Assembly (NCBI RefSeq): GCF_032854445.1
Contig: NC_088295.1
Span: 37,728,510-37,792,509 of the forward strand
DNA length: 64,000 nt
Direction: 5' to 3'
Origin: Liolophura sinensis
Lineage: Eukaryota > Mollusca > Polyplacophora > Chitonida > Chitonidae
Below are positions 1-12,300 of the stretch, in pieces (within the stretch, counting starts at the first letter, position 1; each line of letters begins with the position of its first letter). The translations under genes and the position numbers were made by a program. Below the pieces are notes generated by a model. The model searched no databases and had not been told where the DNA came from. It worked only from the letters and a program-made list of their open reading frames with translations.

Positions 1-60
1 ACATGAAATATGCAGGTTTTACCACATTTTCTTCATTTTTGGGGGTAGAAGAGACTTGAA

Positions 61-196
61 CACCTTCATCGTGGTGTTTGTTGTGTAATCCAGTACTTCT
101 GAACCTTGTTTCCTATCGTGTCAAATCCCTCGAATGTGCGGTACGAAACAAGGCTCAGTGGAGTCGGGTTACACAACAAACACCGAGACGAAGGTG
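61..196. repeat. Fold-back (inverted-repeat) element, MITE-like
   Basis: Positions 61-112 and 145-196 are imperfect reverse complements over about 52 bp: the left arm begins CACCTTCATCGTGGTGTTTG and the right arm ends CAAACACCGAGACGAAGGTG. They flank a loop of about 32 bp. The whole would fold into one long hairpin. No open frame and no clear target-site duplication is visible. It is probably a small non-autonomous DNA element or a fold-back element. It sits upstream of the first visible HAUS5 exon, so presumably in an intron. Confidence 0.7.
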
Positions 197-263
197 TAAT
201 ACCCTTATGCCATAACCATTTGTTCATTCCTTCCTAATTAACTTGTGTATACCTGTTTTACAG

Positions 264-337
264 AACTGTTGAGAAAATCAAAGCAAATCTAGCTCTGTAT
301 CCTTTGGATTTACAACCCAGTGTGTCTTGTGTCATAG
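264..337 (+). CDS. HAUS5: First visible HAUS5 exon (donor uncertain)
   Basis: After a TTTTACAG acceptor, position 264 completes an Arg-type codon and the frame reads TVEKIKANLALYP, resembling the RTVKKIRGNLLWY segment of vertebrate HAUS5. The 3' end is ambiguous. GT dinucleotides at 322 or 338 could serve, and the next exon could start at 719 or 723 (closely spaced TAG and AAG acceptors). The pair 321/723 keeps the frame. A transcript is needed to fix this junction. Confidence 0.55.
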
Positions 338-3300
338 GTGGAGGTTGACTGATGTGCTAACATTTAAACTATGTGAGGAGATGTGACCATGCTTCATTAT
401 TTTTTTTCTCTCCCTGCCACAAAAACTTATAACTTGTATAATACATTTATGACTCGCAAACTGTTGATGGTCGCCGCTGTCATAAAAGTGAAATATTCTT
501 GAGTATGGCGTAAAACACTAATCAGATAGATTAAAATATTGGAGTATTATGTGAAAAATCAAATTTTAAAAAGAATTTTAAAAAAGGAGCCTGAAAAGCA
601 TATAAGTGTTATAGTGGTAGTATAGTGCATATATGTGCACTTGAACACCAGAACTACCCAGCAGCTAGCTTGGAAAAACTCTGAGGCATGCACATTTCCT
701 TAACCAAACCTGTACTAGGAAGGCTGACCTGGCTCCAGATTACCAGGTTGAATATCAAGGGGATGAAGTTTACTGTGAGGAGATGAACCAGCTGCAACAG
801 GAGAAAGCTAAGCTATCCACGGAGCTGTCGGAGCTACAAGAAGACATTAGGCTGCTAGAGACCGAGCAGAGCCAAATACAGGAGGATCTTATGAACACAG
901 GTATAATAATCATATATACAGGTGTCAGATATATACATGAAGTGAGGGAGGCGCACTGATCCAGGAGCCACTCTCCTGTGCGATCGGTGGGAGTTCAGGT
1001 CCAGCTCATGCTGGCTTCCTCTCTGACCATACGTGGGAAGGCCTGTCAGCAACCTGCGGATCATCTTGGGTTTCCCCCTGGCTCTGCCTGGTTTCTTCCC
1101 AACATAATGTTTGCTGCTATCGTATAAGTGAAATACAACATAAAACACCAATCAGATAAATAAGTACACAAGAGGTGACTGAACTGCAGGCAGGCACCAG
1201 GCTGTACAGGTGATTGAGCCACAGGCAGAAATCAAGCTGTACAGTTGACTGAGCAACAGGCAGATATCAGGATGTACAGTTGACTGAGCTACCTGTATAC
1301 GACAGACTGTACAGTTGACAGAGCTATAGGTAGACATCAGGGTATACATTTAACTGAGTTTCAGGCAGAAATCAGGCAGTACAGGTGACTGAGCCACAGG
1401 CAGACTCTAGGCTGTAGAGGTGACTGAGTTACAGTTGATTAAGCCATAGGCAGACATCAGGCTGTAGTGTTGACTGAGCTACAGGCAGACATCGGCCAGA
1501 AACAAAGTCTGTCAAAGCAGTACATGTAGTCTTAAGCCCGGACAAGGCTATCCAACATCACTCAACTTTGAGTTGAGTAGTCTGGACGGGCTCCTGAAGT
1601 TCTTTCAGCAACACTCAGCAGTATCCAACAAGGCTGAATCGGAAATGTGCATGTGTATATTTTGTCAACAAGCTGAGTGAAGTTGAGTAAAAGCAGCCAA
1701 TCAGCGGGCATGTAGAAATAACGTGACTGTCTTAATACACATGACCTAGGTAAAATGGTGGCACCAAAGGCAAAAGAGTGAAACTGATCTCACCATGATA
1801 CAGTTTCGTTGATACAGGAGTGTGAAAAATATACTTTCCCATACAACATTCTTTCTAAAGATTATAAAGAGAGGGACAAAAGAAAATCATTGTGTCTCCT
1901 GCACTTGAGAAAAACTTGTACCTTAGGCATTCTGGTTTCCTCCACACATAACGCTGACTGCCATCTTGGAAGTGATAAAAACAACCAAATCCTGGCTATG
2001 ATGCACAATACAGATAGCTGGTATTAGAGTAAACTAATATAGTGCACTACAAAATGGTGTTACACGATGATGTTTTCTTATATTCATGAGATATTGTTTA
2101 TGGCTGGTTATTTTCCTGATCATATGGTAAGGTAGTGGAAATGTCATTTTGAGGCCTTGTATCTATATCTCAGAAGGAATCGCCTTTTCTTTTCAGTATC
2201 ATTATTAGAGGCTACGAAATTTGACACAAATGAAACGATCGTGGGAGTGTTATTGTGCAGACTGATAAATCGGTTACGCTGATCTGTCCCCCGGAGCTTT
2301 CTTACAAATGCAGCGCTTGAACTGCGTTGTGCTCAAGGAGGATATTAGAGTAATCCACACAAGGCTGCCGGCCATCAGCAGCGACAGCTACCACAAAATA
2401 GAAGTCGTGTCAGTTGTTAGAGCTACCTCTTCCCAGGTTGTTTTAGTACTTGTCCGTTGAGAAAAAAAACAAGCGCTAATACAACTGTGAACAAAACTGT
2501 CATTTGGTACTGTGATGCTGCAAAATGTTCAGTTGAACTGGAACTCAATGCCATGATGCGCTAAAATTTATGCCGTCACCAGCCATTTGTTATGACCAAA
2601 TTTCGTTCAAGTCCTTGCTCCATTTATTAATCGGGTCAGTGCATTTGCCCTATCTCTTGTAATTTATGCGGTCAAGTCTAGTCTCTTGGTGGTCTGGTGG
2701 TAGGCAGAGAAAGGTGATAATCAATTTAAACAGAATTTAATCTTTCAGTTGCCAGGAACTGGTCATCATCAACATTCCCTTGGGTCAACGGTTATATTAT
2801 ATCACCCTGTGGACAAAACCATTTTATTTGTAAAAGTAATTATTGATCATCAAAAGAAAATAAAAATACTCAGGAATATAACACATGCTGGTCTGGCTTT
2901 GAAAGCCATGTGATGCTCAGTGTGTATGACTAACATGTTTTACAGTAGCTTCCTGATCCACCCTGATCAATGCTGATCACCCCCATGTAGCCATTGTGCT
3001 ATCCAAGGGCACTGCTGGACATGTGTGATGGTGGACTGTACTGCAATACAACCAACTTCATACATAAATTAATAGGCTTTGCCAAAGTTACTGTAAATAA
3101 AAGGCAAAAAATCGGCTAGGAAGTACTGTAAATAACGATATTAGCCACTTGCTCACATAACCGATTTGCGTGAAGGATTGGTCTGTTTTCACGTCGTGGA
3201 GAAACCAAACGATTGGTTTTTCAAGGCTTATTCATGTCAACCACCCAAGGCTTATTCATGTCAACCACCCAAGGCTTATTCATGTCAACCACCCAAGTTT

Positions 3301-6300
3301 CAAGGCCTGGTATTAGCTGTATGATTCAGCCCTTTTCTTTTCAACAGTCATGTGACTTCCACTTTATTAAGTGATTTCACTTAGAACCATCAGGCAGATT
3401 CTAAACTCAAAAATATTTGTCAAAGCCAAATTCTTTTATGTTTGCATATTCTGTTTTGGTATTTTTATATATGCAAAAGTTTTTCTACTTTACAGAATGT
3501 ATGTTGAAGGAAAGCACTAACAGAATCAAAATGAATCGACGTAAGGCTATGTTGTTGACAAATTTCTCAGAGAAATGCGATGCAGAATCTGCTCAGTATG
3601 ATGAATTTTCCAAAAGAATTGCAGCTCAGACTGAGCAAATCCGCTCAAAGTCAAGGTAAGTTGAGAATCTGAGGATTTTTGTGAAATGTTTGTTTGTGAT
3701 CAGCTTTGATTTCAAATCATGTCACACTGAATTGCTACTCTGTGTGAGACACTTTAACTCCAAATGAGATGAAATGCCGACTAGACATTTTTTAGGGCAT
3801 TGAATTAGACGTGCACATTGGAGAACTATCCACAGCAGTCTGAGGCAATATGTAGATGTAGATTGCCAATTGTGTACAGTTTTTGACTGAGAAATAAATT
3901 TACTAAGTACCTAAATTCAGTCATTTATCGTGACCATCAATTAGTTTTTCTTATCTTTTTTTCACTCGTATTCACAAAGTTTTTACACAGAGCTGGGGAA
4001 TGGAGGGAAATAGACCCTGGCTAATGGAGAGATGTATACTCCAGAGTGATGAGTCAGGCACAGTACATGTGATGTACATATCCGATAACTCTCACATATT
4101 CATGAATACGAGTACTTATTTTCTCTGCCACTGAATTGCAGTTAGTTACTTCTGTTCATTTCATTTTTTATTTTCAGGAAAAGTTCCACAGGTTTATTAT
4201 ATGCCAAGGAAACTAGTAGTGGTGAAGAAAAGAAAGGTCTTGATCCTGAACTCGAAACAGCGTGTTGTGTAAGATAGAAAATAAGACATTATTCTCATTT
4301 TCCGTTCATAACATATGGTGTTCTGTCATTCACCGAATGATTTTAATAAGTTATACATTAAGATGGAAGGGACCCCAGTTCCTCAAGCCTGCCCATTTAC
4401 CCAATTTAACATTTCCTATCAAACTAAAGAAGAAATCTCTATCTGCAAATGTCCTGACATTCCCTATCATATCTATTAAACATACATATTGGAAGAGATA
4501 TTACACCTTATGTTTCATACCTGCTCATCAGGAGTAGGAATGCTTTAAAAAATGAATATTTTATGATAATGGAGTATTTCCTACTACACAGCCAAATTGT
4601 AGGTTATCAGATTTTTATAGTTTTTATTTCTCCTCCCTCCACAGAAGAGTGTGAGATATTCCTGTGATACCATTGGTCAGTTTTTACATGAAGTTTTACA
4701 GGGACATTTTGGCCAGGATTCAGAGGCCTTGTAAGTAGCCCTGCTGCTTCACAAATTTTATGGTTTTACCAAAAAATACCAATCTGCTGAAATACATATA
4801 ATATAATCCTGCATGTGTGTTATGGTTGAAAACTTTCTGTTCTCTAGTAATCAGGGATGTGTATTTTTTCAATTTTTCAATTCTTGGCCTGTTAAACTCT
4901 GCAAACATTGCTCAGGCTGCTTTTTTGGGCTGAATCAGTTTATTTGTTTGCATTTTTTTCCTTTTACTTAAGAACTTTCCATTAGTAAATTACTGGCCAG
5001 TTTATGACTTTGATAGAGGTGTTAGGCAGGCCATGGCTTTGGGCAGATTTGGCTGCAGCCTTGTGTCAGGAGGTTGGCCAGGTGACATTTGATTTCTCTG
5101 GTATATGCCTGTTTTGATCCGCCATTGTAGCCTGAATTGTTGTGGCGCGAGTCAGACTTGAGCCCTCTTTGATAAAAGATAGAATGTCTGAAGTTTTTCT
5201 GACAGACTGTGACACAGAGTCACATGTGCACAGCTAATAAACTTGTATAAATTCACTTTTTCTCAGGAATCAAAGGAAAAATGAGCTGTGGTCGTCATTG
5301 GAGAGGGTGACGTCTGAGTTTCCCATGGGTCAGATTGTGAAGGCTCTGATGATGAATACCCAGGAGTCTGTGATCAAGATCATAGAGGACACAAACAACA
5401 TTGATATCAGCACAGATGCTAAACAGCTACAGTAGGCCACCCCTTTTCATGAGAATATACAGTATAGATGAAGCACATACTCCTCAAAGTTTAAAGCCTG
5501 CTCCTTACACTCAATTAACATCACTACCAAACAAGTTTGACCTTTTGCTCCCGAGTGATACACATTGGTTTCTTTAGGTGTAGCCTCACCACTATTATAC
5601 CTCTGCAGACCTCCAATAAACATTCCTTGTTTAAAATCCTAAAGGTGTCCATTGGAATCATGGGCATACAACAGCATACTTTGGATAATGAAGTGCTATT
5701 ATAGAAAGAAAGAAAGGAAGGTTGAGACTCTGACTGAGTATTGGATGTTTTGTTTTATCACTTCCTGCCTTTTCACTGTGACCCCAGTGCCCTTGGTGAT
5801 ACTCAGTCTTTGTACAAAACTTGCAAGTGGTAGCAGCGGTGCGAGGAGAGCAGTGCATGCACTGTGAGGAGTATTTATACACTCAACAGTGTTATCTATT
5901 CAGTTCCTAAATACTGTACATGTGACTTGCATATATTCTGACTTGAACTGAAAATGTTGGAGAAATAAATGATTTGATACTTCAAAGGATAGCCTTAATT
6001 TTTCATATGTTTTGAGACTGAGATTAAGAAAGCATCAATGCCACATTCCCGAATTCTTGCTTTAAAAACATAGCATTAACAAGCCGATGATTTGTTTTTA
6101 GCTAAGTTGTGTATTACAATTACGTGTGTTTTGTCCCTTTTTACCTTTGAGTTCCATCCTGTAATCGCTCATATGAAACCTGTGCTTTATTGACAAGGTT
6201 TAAATATGAAAATTCGGGAGAATTGGTGGACTTGTCATCAGACGAGAAGACTTTAAAGGGTCTTGGTGATCTCCTGCAGGTGAGATTTGCACATGAAAAA

Positions 6301-9300
6301 TTAGTGGTCTAACATTCATGGAAGACCATTTGCCTTCCATCCATATGATGTGCATATTGCATGGGAAAGTTTGTGCCCAGGCAATCTAGTTTCTCAGAGC
6401 TATAAAGCTGATCCCCAATGTATAAGTAATAAATTCAAAATAAGGAAAAAAAATTTTTTTTAATTTATATGATCATGACAGTTTTTAAAGTACAGTTAAG
6501 TAATGTTCATTAATAAACTTCATACCATATTAGCAAGAATCCAAGGAACTGCCAACATATACTTACTTACTTATTTATTTATTTATTTGATTGGTTTTTT
6601 ACGCCATTCTCCAGAATATTTATCTTATACGACGGGGGCCAGCATTATGGTGGAAGGAAACCAAGCAGAGTCCGGGGGAAACCCATGACCATCCACAGGT
6701 TGCTGGCAGACCTTCCCACGTTCGGCCGGAGAGGAAGCCAGCATAAGCTGGAGTTGAACTCACCAAGACCGCATTTGTTTGTTGATCTAATTTAAATTTG
6801 TCTCCCTTTTCTTGTGTAGGAATGTCAGTTACATCACATTCAGAAATTCTTTGAGACGGAGAAGAACAAAAATAAAGCCTGGAAGTTGCATCAACAGACT
6901 GAAGCCATTATGTCTGACATTAACAAGCAGTTACAGAGAGAGTACATGGGCCGGCCAGAGGAACTAGGGTTAGCAAGGTAAACAGACATCGATACTGTCA
7001 GATATTTACTGATCACAAGCCCTTCTTTACCTGTAATTTGGCATAAGAAATCTTGTCAGAGGAACTGGAGGTAGTCAGAAGGTTAATCAAGTCACAAATT
7101 CTTCTTTAGTTTGCTAGGTATTAATTGTTTTTCAGTTGCGTAGGTGGCAACAATCGGTCCACCATTTTCTCTTGTGTAATCTTGCATGAAGTTTGAGACC
7201 ACTTGCATTCAATCAAAATGTCATATGTCACATGTGGGAGAGTTGGCCAGTAACTTGCCAAGGGTCGGTGGTTTACTCTTGACACCTCTTGTTTCCTGCA
7301 CCCATAAAACTGGACATTTTATAAGGGAAAAATTTTGTGAGGATGATGTTCATCAACAATCAAATAAAACAAGTAAAGTAACTTTGTTTAGTAGGAATAT
7401 TACATGTTGCTAACACAGCATTTTACTGTGCTTGTCTTACTCTGCTGACTCTTCTTATATCCCCTGCTTAGGCCATGCATCAGTTAGGCATAACTAAATT
7501 TGGGTTAATGGAGAAGGAATTAATATTGAGAGAAAAACCCCACCCAAAAAAAAAAAAAAAAAAAAAAGAGTAGCAGCCTTGTTTGGATGGTCCTTGGGGG
7601 GTTATTTTCTGCAAACAGTTTTAAATGATGGCTTTGTCTAATTATTGCTGTTAGCTACAAGAATAGAATTCATTGGTTGTCTTCACAGTGCACTATTTTC
7701 TTGTTGTTTAACAGGAAATCTCTAGAATCTAGGTTGCAGCTTGCTGGTGTCAAAGGTTCACTGCAGTGTTACCTGGAGGAAGGGAAATCATTGCAGGCTG
7801 GAGTAGAGAAGGCCGCTGAAGAGTCTCAGAAACTAACCCAGAAGTATCGCAGAATTCAGGACTTCAAGACTTTGTCTGTCAGTCTAAGTTGTAACTCAAG
7901 AGAGTTCAAAAACAAGCGCAAATTTGCAGGAGCTGCAGCTTTCTGCAAAAAATCTAACATTCAGTCCCCTCCTGAATGGTTCATGTTTAAAGATGGGATG
8001 TCAAAAATTTTCCCGACTGACACAGCTAAATATTTACACTTTCGTCTGCTTTTGAAATGAATAAAAGGTTGAGCCTTAATTTCGTGGCAATAGTATTGCA
8101 TGGTTAGTCCTTTTGAGAACACAACGACTAAGATTGGGAATGTGACTTGCGAATTAAAGTAGCAGCATGTTTTTTGTTTGGGTTTGACAGGAGAAGAAAC
8201 AACAGATGACCCATGTACTTGTCAGACAGAACACTAACTCCTTCAGCCGCCTAGCTTCCCGTAGGACTGAGGTAAACAACAACTTCCCATTATATCTTTT
8301 ACAGAAATTGGTAGATTCCCCCGCGGTCCTTGTTAATAGACGATTTTCGTTTGCGCCATCTGATTTCCGTTGAAGACCACTCGCCTTCCGCCAATATGGT
8401 GTACGTATCTACATCACATGTGAGAAAGTCTGTCAGAAACATGGCAAAATTCAGTAGTTTTCACTGAGCACTTCAGTTACCTCTACCCATGAAACTGACC
8501 ACCATCGTATAAGCGGAAAATTCTTGAGTATAACATCATTATTGAAGCAACAATTAACTAAATAAATCAAATAATCAAACACATGTTGTTTAGACTATGA
8601 GGTGGTGGCTCAATGGTAGCTTTAAACCAAAGTTTTTTCCATTATGATATTTCTGCTGTTTGGAGGCAATTAGCTGTCTGTGAGTGAATGTTTGTGTCAA
8701 TCTTACATGAAGATGGCTGAAGGGGAAATAACTTGGCTTTCATGCTGAGCTGGGTCTGCATCACCGAAGGGAAGTCACACCATAATTGAAACTCAGTACT
8801 GAAGTCAACATTTTGGTATTCTGTATATCAGTGTTTATTTATTTCATTGGTGTTTTACACCGTACTCAAGAATATTTCACTTATATGACGGCGTCCAGCG
8901 TTATGGTAGGTGGAAACCGAACAGTGCCCGTGGGAAACCCATCAACCATCCACAGGTTGCAGCAGACCTTCCCACATAGCGCTGGAGGTGTAACTATGGA
9001 GCCATATTCGGGAATGTAGTACAGAAATAAATGTGCAGGCTGATAAATCTTGCATGTAAACAAGAAAACAATTTTGTTGACTGGAACAGGGTACAAAAAT
9101 CAGTGAATTCAAATCTTTTCTGCATCTAAACCAAGTTTCATTTATATCTGTAAAAATCATGTTTGGAACAAAAGTTGCTGTGCTAGTTACTGTCTCATGA
9201 CATGCACATACAAAGGAATTGTACCACCCAAATATTTCCAAAGTAAGAATCATGCAAGCTCAGTAAATTCATTGTCTGTATTGTTTTCAGATGATGGATT

Positions 9301-12300
9301 ATGTAGGAAAGTCCCTGACCGGCCTCAGCCACGAAATCCTGTCCCTGATAGACCAGTCTGAGGGAGGAGGTGAAATGGAGGTGGAGAAGTTTAAAAGCCT
9401 CTCCCTGCCTTATCTTCTCCACACATGGACAGACAGGTACAGGCTTTTTATTGGAAGGTTCATTGGCTGGGAGATGGATAGGGTTCATTTGAGCCAAAAC
9501 AGACCCAGTCCTGCTGTGGCTTTTGGTCAAGAGGCTTGTCAGGCACCAGTTAAATAAATTAAAATAAACATAAATCTTGTTGTAGTTCGTTTTACGTGGC
9601 AGATAGCAAATTATCATTTTGTGAATGGTTGTTGTGACTAACAAATAGCAATCAATCTCAGCTTCTAACTGTCCATCCAATTCCGTTTCCAGTGGCAGAC
9701 AGAAACAATTAAGAAAAATTTTGTAGATGTAGCATTTGACTTTCATCAGAATATCATAACTTCGTTGGTGTAGCGTCTGGTTACCATCTGTGAATCATAT
9801 GTTTGTTGGTGTACCATCTGATTACCATCTGTGAATCATATGTTTGTTGGTGTACCATCTGATTACCATCTGTGAATCATATGTTTGTTGGTGTACCATC
9901 TGATTACCATCCGTGAATCACATGTTTGTTGGTGTACCATCTGATTACCATCCGTGAATCACATGTTTGTTGGTGTACCATCTGATTACCATCTGTGAAT
10001 CATACGTTTGTTGGTGTACCATCTGATTACCATCTGTGAATCATATGTTTGTTGGTGTACCATCTGATTACCATCTGTGAATCACATGTTTGTTGGTGTA
10101 CCATCTGATTACCATCTGTGAATCATATGTTTGTTGGTGTACCATCTGATTACCATCTTTGAATCATATGTTTGTTGGTGTACCATCTGATTACCATCCG
10201 TGAATCACATGTTTGTTGGTGTACCATCTGATTACCATCCAGGAATCACATGTTTGTTGGTGTACCATCTGTGAATCATATCTTTGTTAGTGTAACGTCT
10301 GATTACCATCCGTGAATCACATGTTTGTTGGTGTACCATCAGATTACCATCCAGGAATCACATGTTTGTTGGTGTACCATCTGATTACCATCTGTATATA
10401 TCTTTGTTGGTGTACCATCTGATTACCATCCAGGAATCATATGTTTGTTGGTGTACCATCCGATTACCATCTGTGTATAATATCTTTGTTGGTGTGGCAG
10501 TTGGTTAGAACTCATCCTCCAAGTAGTATTTCTTACTCAGTCTACCATACCAAAATCCATGAGTTCTCTTGAACATTGAGTTCTGTTTTTGTTTATTATC
10601 CAGTACCACAAAGGTGTCAGCACTGGACATGCTGATCCATCAGATTGACAGGGGAGATAACACGGTGACTGGAAAGACTCTCCTCCAGACCATGAAGAGT
10701 CTTAGATATCCCCTGTACAAGGTATGCATGTGTGTGAAGTTTCAGATTTACCGTGTACAAGGTGTGCTTGTGTGTGAAGTATCAGATACCCTGTTTAAAG
10801 GGTATGCATATGGATGAAGTGTCTCATGCATCAGCTTGACAGGGTATGAATATCTGTGAATTCTCAAATATCCCATTTACAAGGTATGTATGTGGATCAA
10901 GAGTCTCAGGTATCCCTTTTACCATTTATTCATGTTCACAAGGAGTCTCAGATATCCCCTTTACATGTTAATCCTGAGTATGTAGATGCTCAGATATTCC
11001 TTTAAAAGGTATGCCTGTGAATGAAATCTCAGATGTCCCCTTTACAAGTAATTTGTGTTCATGAGGAGTCTCAGATATCCCCTGTACATGTTAATCATGA
11101 ACATATATATGCTTTAATATCCCTTTAAAAGGTATGCCTGTGAATGAAATCTCAGATGTCCCCTTTACAAGTAATTTGTGTTCACGAGGTGTCTCAGATA
11201 TCCCCTGTACATGTTAATCATGAACATATATATGCTTTCACATTCCTTTAAAAGGTATGCATGTGAATGAATGAATGAAGAGTCTCAGATATCTCCTTGA
11301 TAGGGTATGCATGTATGTGAATTCTCAGATACTGTATCCCCTTCACAAGGTATGCATGTGAATGAAGAGTCTTGAATATCCTTATTGCAAGATATGTATA
11401 TGCCTGAATTGTCTGAGATATCCCTTCTACATGTTGTGCAAGGGCATGGTTTTGGTCATGCCGATATAAAGGTTCTATTACAGCATATCACGTCAAAACT
11501 TTGATCATTGATAGGTCAGTTTCTGTTAAATATCTTTGATTCAAGGCATTTTCTGTTACTAATAAGCTCTTAACAGGTTACCTTCCACTGTGCTCACTCA
11601 AGGGAAGTAACTGTTCTGGAAGGATTTGAAGTTAATTATTCGGTTTCAGTCAACATCATCAAATCCAGGGACTAATAACATTCATAATTCATTACATGTT
11701 AAATGTTTGCTTAAGTAAATAAAACCAGATTTTAGATTTGCAAAAAAATTATAGATTTGAAGTTTTTGTAATATTGTTAGGAATGAAAATCATGATATGA
11801 TGAAAAGTTCAAAATTTTAGCTTGTGTAAATGGTATAAATCTCAGATAGGAAGGAGAAGCTCATCCAAAATGTTGTCTTATAAATGTGCTCTGGCTTTCT
11901 GTTTCCACATAGGCTCCCGAGTACCTTTTACTGCACTGTGTACAACTCAAGGCAGATATTGATGAAGCAGAATCACTTCTTCATTACGACAACGTGTTTA
12001 GTGAAAAACTGGCTTTGGAAAGGGGAGAGATTGAAGACAGAGTAACTTACATGAGTGGTAAGGACAATAGAATGCCCAAAAAGAGAACAAGTAATATAGC
12101 AGGTTATTTCGGAAGAGGGGTCAAAACAGACCAAAAGGGTCACAGACATTTTTTTTTCTAACTTGGTTAGTAACTCTATGTGAAGTTGTGATCAGGGGTT
12201 CTTACAAGGCCATGGGGTGCCCATGTTAGAGCAGCCGGAAACACTTTGTCACGTCACTCATGCCCCACTGCCATACGTGTAGATGGTAGAACAGGGTTTG

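Noticed and set aside
9195..9746. 183-codon reverse-strand open frame
   Set aside because: Lies opposite a HAUS5 exon and intron; no recognisable domain.
9762..10498. CRISPR-like repeat array
   Set aside because: Contiguous tandem units without spacers in an intron of a eukaryotic gene.
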